Assembly (NCBI RefSeq): GCF_900185645.1
Contig: NZ_FYAM01000023.1
Coordinates: 682,001-746,000 of the forward strand
Length of the DNA: 64,000 bases
DNA from: Clostridium sp. BSD9I1
GTDB taxonomy: Bacteria; Bacillota; Clostridia; Clostridiales; Clostridiaceae
Direction: 5' to 3'
Under the pieces are notes generated by a model that made no database searches, had not been told where the DNA came from, and saw nothing but the letters and a program-made list of their open reading frames with translations. The position numbers were made by a program, and so were the translations under genes. This document shows, piece by piece, positions 11,631 through 20,133 of this stretch; within the stretch, counting starts at the first letter, position 1; every line of letters begins with the position of its first letter.

Positions 11631-12089
11631 TTATTCTGGAAAATCTTCAAGTGGGCGCCATGGATTAATTACTGCTCCATCTGGCTGTTCTCCACGCTGT
11701 AAGTGCTTCTTAACTACAAGGCGAACATTTCCTTCTGTACAAAGTACGGGCTCGTCAAACCAAACCATATCTCCTGGTTTATAATCTGTCTTACCTTCAC
11801 GGAAAGCTGGTGTAGCAAGCTTGAAAACTTCGATTTTACAGTCACGAGATGTGTTTCCTACATGTGTAAGAGTTGCTTTGAAGTCAACCATATCGCCTAC
11901 ATAAATATCCTTGTAACATTTAACATCATGATATCCAAGACAAAGTGACTCATCACCATCACATAAAATCATTTCTTCTGTTTCAACGTCTCCTATGAAA
12001 TCAAACTGACGTCCAATTGGCACTAATCCATCTGGATTATTGGCATCTGCTGTTGTCATATTATAGCTTAAAAAAGATACTTTTCTCAT
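11631..12089 (-). CDS. Small hotdog protein, beta-aminoacyl-CoA ammonia-lyase-like, copy 2 of the 152-residue subunit
   Basis: The 152-residue product resembles the same ammonia-lyase family but keeps the other half of the signature: GDESLCLGYHDVKCYKDIYV, VGNTSRDCKIEVFKLA, and a C-terminal QRGEQP recalling QRGPQE of beta-alanyl-CoA ammonia-lyase. Its N-terminal block is altered (DANNPDGLVPIG). The predicted protein is identical to the one at 13807-14265 although the DNA differs at about 17 positions. GGGGG precedes the ATG, and a strong stem-loop sits just upstream. Assignment is by recalled motifs. Confidence 0.65.
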   Translation of the reverse strand: MRKVSFLSYNMTTADANNPDGLVPIGRQFDFIGDVETEEMILCDGDESLCLGYHDVKCYKDIYVGDMVDFKATLTHVGNTSRDCKIEVFKLATPAFREGKTDYKPGDMVWFDEPVLCTEGNVRLVVKKHLQRGEQPDGAVINPWRPLEDFPE

Positions 12090-12109
12090 TATGATACCCC
12101 CTATTTTTC

Positions 12110-12137
12110 ACGTGACTGCCTGTTAAAGCAGTCACGT
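12110..12137 (-). other. Intercistronic stem-loop between CoA-transferase and second hotdog pair
   Basis: ACGTGACTGC and GCAGTCACGT form a perfect 10-bp stem with an 8-nt loop. No T run follows on the minus strand, so it is more likely an RNA processing or stabilising element than a terminator. Confidence 0.55.
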
Positions 12138-12164
12138 TCTATATTGCTATATACTTAACTTAAC

Positions 12165-13346
12165 TTATATTACTCCTTCTGCCTTAAGCTCTTTAAGTTC
12201 TTCTGCTGTAAGTCCGAAAACTTCTGCATTGTGTTGTCCGAGCATTGGAGATGGAGTTTCTACGCTACCTGGAGTTTCTGAAAGCTTTATAACACAGCCC
12301 TGGAAATACTGGTCTCCTGCTGTTGGGTGCTCACAATGCACCATCATTTCACGAGCCTGAATATGTGGATGCTCTATTGCTTCCTTAATATTTAGTACTG
12401 GACCGCATGGAATTCCTGCGTCATCCATTATATCTTCTATTTCTTTCTTTGAGTGCTCCTTACACCAGCTGCGGATTAAGTTTTGTAATTCTGGTATATA
12501 ATTTTCGCAGCGCAATACGTTTGTTTTATAGCGAGGATCTTCCATAAGTTCTTCATGTCCTATAGTTAAGCAGAATTTCTCGAATAATCTATCATTGCCT
12601 ACTCCAAGAGCAACAAAACCATCCTTGCAATCAAATATATCAAATGGAGCTATAGATGGATCCACATTTCCGTTACGTTCTGGTATAAAGCCACCTACCG
12701 TGTAATTTACGATTGCATTTTCAAGTAAACTAAAGATTGTATCAAACATTGCTACGTCAACATGCTGACCCACACCTGTCTTCTCACGGTTGTAAAGAGC
12801 TAAAAGTACACCTACTGATAAGTAAATACCTGCAACGTGATCTGCAACCGAAGGCCCAACCTTTACAGGATTCCCATCCTTAAAGCCTGTAAGGTTAACC
12901 ATACCACCCATAGACTGTGCTACGATATCATAGCAAGGACGGTGTGTGATTGGTCCATATTGACCGAAACCTGATCCTGAAGCATAGATAATATTTGGAT
13001 TAACCTTCTTTACAGATTCATAATCAATACCAAGCTTCTTTGTAACACCACCCTTATAGTTCTCAACCAAAACATCAGCATCGCGAACAAGCTCATAGAA
13101 CATCTGTCGTCCTTTTTCAGATTTAAGATTAAGAGTGGCACCTTTTTTATTACGGTTTACAAAGCTATAAAAACCACTTTCACCGCTCTTTTCATCAATT
13201 GGTCCCCATTCACGGCACTGTTCACCGCCAACTGGTTCTATTTTTATAACATCTGCGCCATAGTCTGCTAATATCATTGTACAAAATGGTCCATTTAATG
13301 CTGAAGTAAGGTCAACTACTTTTATACCTTCAAGTGCTTTTCTCAT
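12165..13346 (-). CDS. CaiB/BaiF-type (class III) CoA-transferase
   Basis: The 393-residue protein is a complete family III CoA-transferase: start LEGIKVVDLTSALNGPF, ADVIKIEPVGGEQCR, LVENYKGGVTKKLG, and SVADHVAGIY placing the catalytic aspartate at residue 169, the same number as in formyl-CoA transferase. It moves CoA between carboxylic acids, as CaiB does between butyrobetaine/carnitine-type compounds. Lying between two copies of an ammonia-lyase-like pair, it probably activates a beta-amino acid using the reduced end product's CoA thioester. The gene has a GGGGG ribosome site. Confidence 0.92.
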   Translation of the reverse strand: MRKALEGIKVVDLTSALNGPFCTMILADYGADVIKIEPVGGEQCREWGPIDEKSGESGFYSFVNRNKKGATLNLKSEKGRQMFYELVRDADVLVENYKGGVTKKLGIDYESVKKVNPNIIYASGSGFGQYGPITHRPCYDIVAQSMGGMVNLTGFKDGNPVKVGPSVADHVAGIYLSVGVLLALYNREKTGVGQHVDVAMFDTIFSLLENAIVNYTVGGFIPERNGNVDPSIAPFDIFDCKDGFVALGVGNDRLFEKFCLTIGHEELMEDPRYKTNVLRCENYIPELQNLIRSWCKEHSKKEIEDIMDDAGIPCGPVLNIKEAIEHPHIQAREMMVHCEHPTAGDQYFQGCVIKLSETPGSVETPSPMLGQHNAEVFGLTAEELKELKAEGVI

Positions 13347-13374
13347 TTATAACTCCCCCTATACCTGTAATTTA

Positions 13375-13752
13375 TTAATATGTCTCGTAAACAAACTGAA
13401 CTACTGTTGATAATGGTGGATCAGGTAGTACATCGATAGAACTTGGGAATTCAGGATTTTCAGGAACTTCAATGATCTTGAAAGAACGAACCTCAATTAA
13501 TGCACGGTTTCCATCTATACTTTTAATTCTTGCAATATACTCCATGTAGTCACCTGCATGTGAAGGAACATAAAGGCGAACCTTCTTTACTTCAACACAA
13601 TGACCTGTGTTTCCAAATACCTTTGCCATAAGACGATTTGCTGTATCATTCATAAGTGTGATGTTTCTTGCTCCATTTACAACTCCGCCACCATAAAATA
13701 CGTCACGGTCTGACATTCTATAACGATATGTTACTGTTTGTTGTTCATTCAT
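13375..13752 (-). CDS. Small hotdog protein, beta-aminoacyl-CoA ammonia-lyase-like, copy 1 of the 125-residue subunit
   Basis: This is the first-transcribed copy of the 125-residue subunit, with DVFYGGGVVNGARN near residues 17-30 and a C-terminal half with no recognisable acid/base motif. Compared with copy 2, by eye count, 12 of 378 bases differ, ten of them silent. It lies 54 bases after its 152-residue partner and 28 bases before the CoA-transferase gene. The proposed function is elimination of ammonia from a beta-aminoacyl-CoA, jointly with its partner. A CoA-ester dehydratase is the main alternative, since the hotdog fold serves both. Confidence 0.65.
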   Translation of the reverse strand: MNEQQTVTYRYRMSDRDVFYGGGVVNGARNITLMNDTANRLMAKVFGNTGHCVEVKKVRLYVPSHAGDYMEYIARIKSIDGNRALIEVRSFKIIEVPENPEFPSSIDVLPDPPLSTVVQFVYETY

Positions 13753-13806
13753 AACACAATTCCCCTTTACTCTATATTTTTAGTTTAACTCTTTTCAAGC
13801 CTTAAT

Positions 13807-14265
13807 TTATTCTGGAAAATCCTCAAGTGGGCGCCATGGATTAATTACTGCTCCGTCTGGCTGTTCTCCACGCTGTAAGTGCTTCTTAACTACAAGTCGA
13901 ACATTTCCTTCTGTACAAAGTACAGGCTCATCAAACCAAACCATATCTCCTGGTTTATAATCTGTCTTACCTTCACGGAAAGCAGGTGTAGCAAGCTTGA
14001 AAACTTCTATTTTACAGTCACGGGATGTGTTTCCTACGTGTGTAAGAGTTGCTTTAAAATCAACCATATCCCCTACATAAATGTCCTTATAACATTTAAC
14101 ATCATGATATCCAAGACAAAGTGACTCATCACCATCACATAAAATCATTTCTTCTGTCTCAACGTCCCCTATGAAATCAAACTGACGCCCAATTGGCACT
14201 AATCCATCTGGATTATTGGCATCTGCTGTTGTCATATTATAGCTTAAAAAAGATACTTTTCTCAT
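13807..14265 (-). CDS. Small hotdog protein, beta-aminoacyl-CoA ammonia-lyase-like, copy 1 of the 152-residue subunit
   Basis: This copy encodes exactly the same 152 residues as 11631-12089. All differences between the two genes are silent, which indicates strong constraint on the protein. It carries GDESLCLGYHD and VGNTSRDCKIEVFKLA, where the single-chain ammonia-lyases have related CoA-binding-side sequences. It comes directly after the amino-acid carrier gene, separated by a stem-loop at 14297-14324, and GGGGGA precedes the ATG. An obligate complex with the 125-residue protein is inferred from constant pairing and complementary motif retention. Confidence 0.65.
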   Translation of the reverse strand: MRKVSFLSYNMTTADANNPDGLVPIGRQFDFIGDVETEEMILCDGDESLCLGYHDVKCYKDIYVGDMVDFKATLTHVGNTSRDCKIEVFKLATPAFREGKTDYKPGDMVWFDEPVLCTEGNVRLVVKKHLQRGEQPDGAVINPWRPLEDFPE

Positions 14266-14296
14266 TATGACATCCCCCTAATATTTTATATTATTT

Positions 14297-14324
14297 AGAT
14301 GCTTGCAAAATTCTACAAGCATCT
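14297..14324 (-). other. Intercistronic stem-loop before first hotdog pair
   Basis: AGATGCTTG and CAAGCATCT make a 9-bp stem without a downstream T run. It is unrelated in sequence to the loop at 12110-12137 but sits in the equivalent place, just upstream of a 152-residue subunit gene. Confidence 0.5.
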
Positions 14325-14345
14325 ATTTACCTAAGTTTTAAGCCG

Positions 14346-15707
14346 TTAAACTTCTATATTTCCCTCTACTGCTGCTTTGTTTTTTGAGAATACTATATAG
14401 CCAATAAGTCCGGCAGCTACTGTCCATGGGAACCATGCAAGCTTTTCAGATGCTAGTGGAAGGCTCTCATAAAATGTATTCAAAAACCCTAAATTTATAT
14501 TTAATTTAACTCCATAAGTGTAAACGGTATCTAAGATACCAAATACCAATGCTGTTATCATTGCATAACGGCATAGGTTTAAGTGTCTTCTATTTTGGTT
14601 ATTTGGCATTAATGAATAATATATAACGAGTACAATAGCTGCTGGATATATACCATCAAGTATTGGTCCTAAGATTGTAAGTATTGAAGCAAGACCCATA
14701 CATCCAAAGAGTGTACTAAAAATCAAGACTGCAATAGATGCCTTCTTATAATCAATCTTTCCTCCTGTTACATCCACAAAGAACTCAGCGCATCCGGAAG
14801 TCATACCGATTGCTGTTGTAAGGGCTGCAAAGAATAGTGCAATTGAGAATAAGATTCCCCCTAAATGTCCAATAAGTTTAGTAGCAACTGCTGTATAAAG
14901 AGCTGTGTAACTTAAATCAATTGTGCCCCCTGTAGAAGCACCTATTAACATGTGACAAAGGTGTGTCATGCTTAGCATTGCTATACCAACAACGCCTACT
15001 CTGATAATATTTTTACTCATACGTTCATCAGAAACACCTTTTTGTTTAAGTCCATTTAGGATAACAACACCAAATATTAATGAACAAAGAATTTCTGCTG
15101 TTGCATAACCATTTGTGAAACCATAAGCAAATGCTGAACCTGGATATGACTTTGCAACTGGCTCTGCAATTGGCGTAATCATTCCCTTACCTACAACGAT
15201 AATAACAATGATAATAAGGAATGGGAACAGAATTTGTGAAATACGATCCATTGTCTTTCCGGGGCTCATTAAGAACCAATAAGTTACCAAATAAAATAAT
15301 ACAGTAAATATTATCAGAGGTAATCTTACTTCTGGGTTCAAACCAAAAGCTTGTACTATAGAGTCCCAAGCCGCTGCACTCATACGAGGAATAGCATACA
15401 GAGGTCCAAGCACAACAATAGTTATGATTGTATATGATATACCTAGTTTCTTTCCAAGTACGCGTCTGGTAATTTCATTATAAGTACCCTTACCTTTTGA
15501 TAATGCAACATAAGCAAGTAATGTAAGTAATAAAGCTGTTATAAATGCTCCAGCAAATGCAAGCCATACAGATGAACCACTTTCTTTACCCCAGTTTACT
15601 GGCCATACCATACTCGATGCACCAAAGTGCATTGAAAAAAGTGCACCACCCATTAAAAATAATGCTGGTAATTTCAAGTCCCCATTCTCATTTAAATTAT
15701 TGTTCAT
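14346..15707 (-). CDS. BrnQ/LIVCS-type amino-acid:cation symporter
   Basis: The protein (453 residues from the preferred start) is very hydrophobic, with about 12 membrane segments, and carries BrnQ-type signatures such as GGALFSMHFGASSMVWPV near the start and FFAALTTAIGMTSGCAEFF near residue 300. Relatives import leucine, isoleucine and valine with sodium or protons. Its position inside a beta-amino-acid-reduction-type operon suggests that it imports the substrate, probably small and aliphatic. The ATG at 15707 is chosen because the one two codons earlier directly abuts GGGGGG. Confidence 0.88.
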   Translation of the reverse strand: MNNNLNENGDLKLPALFLMGGALFSMHFGASSMVWPVNWGKESGSSVWLAFAGAFITALLLTLLAYVALSKGKGTYNEITRRVLGKKLGISYTIITIVVLGPLYAIPRMSAAAWDSIVQAFGLNPEVRLPLIIFTVLFYLVTYWFLMSPGKTMDRISQILFPFLIIIVIIVVGKGMITPIAEPVAKSYPGSAFAYGFTNGYATAEILCSLIFGVVILNGLKQKGVSDERMSKNIIRVGVVGIAMLSMTHLCHMLIGASTGGTIDLSYTALYTAVATKLIGHLGGILFSIALFFAALTTAIGMTSGCAEFFVDVTGGKIDYKKASIAVLIFSTLFGCMGLASILTILGPILDGIYPAAIVLVIYYSLMPNNQNRRHLNLCRYAMITALVFGILDTVYTYGVKLNINLGFLNTFYESLPLASEKLAWFPWTVAAGLIGYIVFSKNKAAVEGNIEV

Positions 15708-15829
15708 ACACATCCCCCCTAATACTATTATATTAATTACATTTATTGGAAAGTCAATCCCATATTTGATATTTTTTTAACGTATATTCACAAATGGGCA
15801 CCTTAACTGTGCCCCTAGGGTAAGGTTAG

Positions 15830-16936
15830 TTATTTATTGTTTTTTGTGTTTGTAATTTCCTCAATCATCATTGGAACAATCTTAAATAAATCTCCAGTGA
15901 TACCATAGTCTGCACAGTCAAAGATTGGAGCCCCCCCATCCTTGTTTACTGCAATTATTAATTCTGAATCCTGCATACCTGCCTTGTGCTGAATTGCTCC
16001 AGAAATACCAAGGGCAATATAAACTTTGGGATGTACAGTCTTACCTGTCTGTCCAACCTGATGATCTGCCGAAAGCCAGCCAGAGTCAATAACAGCACGA
16101 CTTCCACCTACAACCCCGCCGCCAAAAGCTTCTGCAAGCTTATGTGCAAGCTCGATTCCTGCCTCAACATTTTTACCGATACCACGACCTACAGAAACGA
16201 TAACCTCTGCACCAATTAAGTCAATCATCTGTTTTGCTTCTTTAACAACCTTAAGAACCTTAGTCTTTATTTCACTTTCAGAAATAGAAACAGGATATAC
16301 CTCTATTTCACATTTATCTGCCTTAGCCTTACTAAACTCTGCCTTCTTCATAACTCCTGGACGTACAGTTGACATACAGGGCCTGAAACGTGGGCAGATG
16401 ATTGTTGCCATAAGATGTCCTCCAAATGCTGGACGTGTCATCTTTAAGTTCATATCCTCCATCTGGAAGGTTGTTTTGGATAAATCAAGTGTAGAAGATG
16501 TTTCAAGAAAATCAACATACTTCTCCATGTCAATATCAAGGTGTGTGCAGTCTGCTGTAAGACCTGTATGCAAACGAGCTGCACAACGTGGCCCTAAATC
16601 ACGGCCAATGTTAGATGCACCAATTAAAATAACTTCAGGCTTCCTCTCCATTGCAACCTCACAAAGCACCTTTGTATATGCATCTGTTGTGTAAACATTT
16701 AACGCAGGATCATCACATACAATTACCTTGTCTGCACCGTATCCTCCAATTTCCTTAGCAACATCTTTTATGTTGTGTCCAAGAAGTATGCCGATAAGCT
16801 TTGAGCCGCGTTCGTCAGCCAGTTTACGACCTTCAGAGATCAATTCGAAATCAGTATTCATTAATTTTCCATTACGCTGTTCACAAAATACCCAAATATC
16901 ATTGAATGCACTTATATCGGAACTATTAAACATCAT
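15830..16936 (-). CDS. etfA: Electron transfer flavoprotein, alpha subunit
   Basis: This 368-residue protein has the EtfA N-terminal half and the C-terminal FAD-binding domain with VGQTGKTVHPKVYIALGISG and AIQHKAGM (about 295-325). No ferredoxin domain is fused. With EtfB it carries electrons to the acyl-CoA dehydrogenase encoded in the same operon, 21 bases after etfB. Clostridial EtfAB paired with an acyl-CoA dehydrogenase often bifurcates electrons from NADH to ferredoxin and an enoyl-CoA; whether this one does is not decidable by eye. AAAGGAG precedes the ATG. Confidence 0.95.
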   Translation of the reverse strand: MMFNSSDISAFNDIWVFCEQRNGKLMNTDFELISEGRKLADERGSKLIGILLGHNIKDVAKEIGGYGADKVIVCDDPALNVYTTDAYTKVLCEVAMERKPEVILIGASNIGRDLGPRCAARLHTGLTADCTHLDIDMEKYVDFLETSSTLDLSKTTFQMEDMNLKMTRPAFGGHLMATIICPRFRPCMSTVRPGVMKKAEFSKAKADKCEIEVYPVSISESEIKTKVLKVVKEAKQMIDLIGAEVIVSVGRGIGKNVEAGIELAHKLAEAFGGGVVGGSRAVIDSGWLSADHQVGQTGKTVHPKVYIALGISGAIQHKAGMQDSELIIAVNKDGGAPIFDCADYGITGDLFKIVPMMIEEITNTKNNK

Positions 16937-16957
16937 ATTTCCATGTCTCCTTTCAAA

Positions 16958-17761
16958 TTATATAACGTGGTCACTTTGTAATCTGCCTACAAAATCTGAT
17001 ATTGCCTCTCTGTTATCACCTTCAAACATTACACTGACACCCTTCTGTGGTGGTGTGAATGACTTGAATATGTTAGTAGGTGATCCTTTAAGCCCAATTG
17101 TGTCAATCTCAATTAACGGCTCGTCCTTAAGTGCTTCGAAGTCAAGGATGGTAAGTGGTTTCTTATAACAATTTATAATACCGTCTATAGTCATATAACG
17201 AGTAGGAACATTATTGTCTTTTATACATGTGATAAGACATGGTGTCTGAACCTCAAGCATCATATAGCCATCTTCAAGCATACGCTTTACAACTAGAACA
17301 TTATCTTTCTTATCAATTTCAGCTGCATAAGTAACCTGAGGAATATCAAGCTTTTCTGCAATCTGTGGCCCAACCTGTGCTGTATCTCCGTCAATTGCCT
17401 GACGACCACAGAGGATAGTGTCATCTTTACCGATTCCAAGATGTGTAATTGCTGCTGCAATAATCTGTGATGTTGCAAATGTGTCAGAGCCGCCAAACTC
17501 GCGTGAAGAAATTAAAACAGCATCATCTGCACCCATTGCAAGAAGCTCACGAAGCATTCCTTCTGCTTGAGGAGGCCCCATTGTTACTGCTGTTACCTGG
17601 CATCCAGTTTCATCCTTAAGTATAAGTGCCTGCTCCATTGCGCTCATATCATCCGGATTAGTGATACTTAACATAGAAGCACGATTCAAAGTTCCATCTG
17701 GATTTACAGCAACCTTTCCTGAAGTATCTGGAACTTGTTTAACACAAACGTAAATTCTCAT
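16958..17761 (-). CDS. etfB: Electron transfer flavoprotein, beta subunit
   Basis: The product of 267 residues begins MRIYVCVKQVPDTSGKV as usual for EtfB and contains CGRQAIDGDTAQVGP (about 118-132), the flavin/nucleotide-binding loop typical of clostridial, often bifurcating, EtfB proteins. It follows the acyl-CoA dehydrogenase gene by 18 bases and precedes etfA by 21 bases. The trio forms a dedicated enoyl-CoA reductase module. AGGAG precedes the ATG. Confidence 0.95.
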   Translation of the reverse strand: MRIYVCVKQVPDTSGKVAVNPDGTLNRASMLSITNPDDMSAMEQALILKDETGCQVTAVTMGPPQAEGMLRELLAMGADDAVLISSREFGGSDTFATSQIIAAAITHLGIGKDDTILCGRQAIDGDTAQVGPQIAEKLDIPQVTYAAEIDKKDNVLVVKRMLEDGYMMLEVQTPCLITCIKDNNVPTRYMTIDGIINCYKKPLTILDFEALKDEPLIEIDTIGLKGSPTNIFKSFTPPQKGVSVMFEGDNREAISDFVGRLQSDHVI

Positions 17762-17779
17762 TATTCCTACACTCCTTTT

Positions 17780-18925
17780 TTATTTACTCATCACTGCTCT
17801 GGAGATAACTACTTTATGAATTTCTGAAGTACCTTCATAAATTTCTGTAATCTTAGCATCACGATACATACGCTCTAATGGATAGTCCTTCATATAGCCA
17901 TAGCCTCCATGGATTTGGAGCGCCAAATTTGTGACAAAACGTGCATTTTCAGAAGCATTAAGCTTACACATAGCAGCCTCTGTTGTAAAAGACTTCCCAG
18001 CATCTTCAAGATATGCAGCATACTGTACAAGAGTTTTTGCAGCCATTGTCTTTGTTGCCATATCAGCGATATACCACTGAATACCTTGTAAATTTGCAAT
18101 TGGCTTACCAAACTGTACACGCTCATTTGAATACTTAATAGAAAGGTCTAAAGCGCCTTCTGCAACTCCCACAGCTTGAGCACCTACCCCTATACGCGCT
18201 CCATCAAGTGCCTGCATTGCAATTTTGAACCCTTGTCCTTCTTTTCCAAGAAGGTTAGCAGCTGGAACACGGCAATCTTCAAATACAAGTTCAGCCGTTT
18301 CAGAACCGGCAAGTCCCATCTTTGTCTCAATTTTACCAATACTAAAACCTGGCGTACCTTTTTCAACTATGATTGCTGACATTCCCTTTAATCCCTTATT
18401 AGGCTGTGTAAGTGCAAATATTATAAGTATATCCGCACGGCTGCCCCCAGATATAAAGCATTTTGTCCCATTTAATATATATTCATTTGTTTCAGGATCA
18501 AAAATAGCCGTCGTCTTTGCGCATCCTGCATCAGAACCAGCATTTGGCTCAGTAAGTGCAAACGCTCCTAAAGATCCGCCCTTTGTAAGCATGGGAAGAT
18601 ACTTTTGTTTCTGCTGTTCACTACCATATTTAGAGATAGCTTGAGGTGCAATTAAATGAATTGATAAAATCGCTGCAGAAGACATACATTTTTTTGCAAA
18701 CTCCGAAACAGCTATAACCTTTTCCAATGCACCACCGCCAGAACCTCCGTACTGACTAGGAACACCAATCCCTGTAAAGCCTAGTGCTGCCATCTTTTTT
18801 AAATTTTCCGCTGGAAAAGCATGCTCAAGGTCAACATCTGCTGCAACTGGTTCTAATTCATTTTCAGCAAACTGCTTAGACAACTTTTTAATCATTTCCT
18901 GTTCTCTGGTTAATGAAAAATCCAT
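17780..18925 (-). CDS. Acyl-CoA dehydrogenase (probable enoyl-CoA reductase)
   Basis: The protein (381 residues) is a full-length acyl-CoA dehydrogenase: FALTEPNAGSDAG, the FISGGSRAD segment, the C-terminal QIHGGYGYMKDYP, and IYEGTSEIH with the catalytic base at Glu364. The start at 18925 is used because AAGGATGG is well spaced and MDFSLTREQ is a typical N-terminus; 25 extra upstream codons look non-coding. Next to etfBA and a CoA-transferase it most likely runs in the reducing direction, saturating an enoyl-CoA. First gene of the ten-gene operon. No clear promoter was recognised in the 230 bp upstream. Confidence 0.95.
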   Translation of the reverse strand: MDFSLTREQEMIKKLSKQFAENELEPVAADVDLEHAFPAENLKKMAALGFTGIGVPSQYGGSGGGALEKVIAVSEFAKKCMSSAAILSIHLIAPQAISKYGSEQQKQKYLPMLTKGGSLGAFALTEPNAGSDAGCAKTTAIFDPETNEYILNGTKCFISGGSRADILIIFALTQPNKGLKGMSAIIVEKGTPGFSIGKIETKMGLAGSETAELVFEDCRVPAANLLGKEGQGFKIAMQALDGARIGVGAQAVGVAEGALDLSIKYSNERVQFGKPIANLQGIQWYIADMATKTMAAKTLVQYAAYLEDAGKSFTTEAAMCKLNASENARFVTNLALQIHGGYGYMKDYPLERMYRDAKITEIYEGTSEIHKVVISRAVMSK

Positions 18926-19151
18926 ACTTTCTTCCATCCTTTCTTTTAATATACAAGTAGAAACATTTCTAGAAATCATATTTAACGCATAGGTTTTCAT
19001 GTTTCAAACCTATTTTTAATATTTTTTTACTATCCTTCATATAAAACTTTACTTTATACAGTTGGTGGAAGGTCAATAGACTTATGGAAATTTTAACCAC
19101 AAGTATATCCTATTTTCTCATTAAGCCCTCCAGCCACTGTAGAGAAGGAAA

Positions 19152-19189
19152 AAAGGAGCCCAAAAGAATTATTTCTCTTGGACTCCTTT
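19152..19189 (-). terminator. Terminator of the lipoprotein gene
   Basis: AAGGAGTCCAAGAGAA pairs with TTCTTTTGGGCTCCTT on the minus strand, followed by TTTTTCC. It separates the lipoprotein gene from the CoA-pathway operon. Confidence 0.85.
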
Positions 19190-19199
19190 GAATCTTAAT

Positions 19200-20105
19200 T
19201 TAATTATTTATAGCCGTTATCATTAGTTTAGAACTACCATCAGTAGATGCAATTCCATTAATCCACATATTGTAATTACCTTCTCCAAACATAACTCCCT
19301 TGTAGTTTGCAAACATATATTTTGAGGATGCATTAGTCATTACTTGTTTATACTTAGAATTGAAAATCAAATCATAATTCTTAATGAATTCAGCTTTATT
19401 TTGTATTTTTCTAGTCTTATCATTTATTTTAACATTAATTGGATAATTTATTTCTCCAGCTAACTTTTCTTTATTATCATTTATTATATAACTTTGAATT
19501 TTGCTAGCAAATTTCTCTACATCTTTATCACTTATTTCACCTACTGCTACTGCATATCTTTTTCCATATTCACTTCCAGGAAGAATACTCTTAAGGGATA
19601 AACTAAATGGGTAGTTTATTTTTCCATCTCCACTTATCCAAGTTCCCTGGATTTTATCTACTGTGTCCATAGTCCCTTTAAATATCCCTGTATTCTTACC
19701 TGATTTATCATATTCATATAGTATAATTTCTTTTTCATCTGCTTTACCTTTTAACTTAATTTCCTTCCCCTGTTTCTTATAAAAATATGAGCCAACTATT
19801 TCATTTGGTAATGGATAAATGCTCATTTGAATTAAAAGGTTGTTATTTATAGCACCTTGGTAATCATAATACCCCTTTTGAAATTTACCTTTTGACATAT
19901 CTAAGTTTTTATATTCATTTTGTAAATCAGCTAGACTTTCACCGCTGCCATTGCTTGAAGCTTTTAAAGCTTCATTAGTTGAATTATTAGTAACTTCTTT
20001 ATTTGTACTAGATGTATTATCTGCCTTTTTTAATTGATTACATGCAGTAAGCGAAGCTACCACAACAATTATAGATAATATCCTCATAAATCTGCTTTTA
20101 ATCAT
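19200..20105 (-). CDS. Putative lipoprotein of unknown function
   Basis: From the preferred ATG (AAGGAG 9 bases upstream) the product of 301 residues starts with a type II signal peptide, hydrophobic ILSIIVVVASLTAC with the lipobox cysteine at about residue 22, then a Ser/Thr/Asn-rich linker to about 60. Residues 80-200 alternate short beta-type segments; residues 205-301 resemble a second beta-rich unit. No family was recognised. It follows a membrane-protein gene by 28 bases and is probably cotranscribed with it, so both may act at the membrane surface. Confidence 0.7.
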   Translation of the reverse strand: MIKSRFMRILSIIVVVASLTACNQLKKADNTSSTNKEVTNNSTNEALKASSNGSGESLADLQNEYKNLDMSKGKFQKGYYDYQGAINNNLLIQMSIYPLPNEIVGSYFYKKQGKEIKLKGKADEKEIILYEYDKSGKNTGIFKGTMDTVDKIQGTWISGDGKINYPFSLSLKSILPGSEYGKRYAVAVGEISDKDVEKFASKIQSYIINDNKEKLAGEINYPINVKINDKTRKIQNKAEFIKNYDLIFNSKYKQVMTNASSKYMFANYKGVMFGEGNYNMWINGIASTDGSSKLMITAINN

Positions 20106-20133
20106 AATAAAATTTCTCCTTACATATAAATTT

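Noticed and set aside
11703..14124. Repeated plus-strand frames of about 81 codons in both hotdog copies
   Set aside because: They reappear only because the minus-strand genes are duplicated; no ribosome sites.
16728..17168. Plus-strand frame of 146 codons spanning etfA/etfB
   Set aside because: Antisense to two conserved genes and without a ribosome site.
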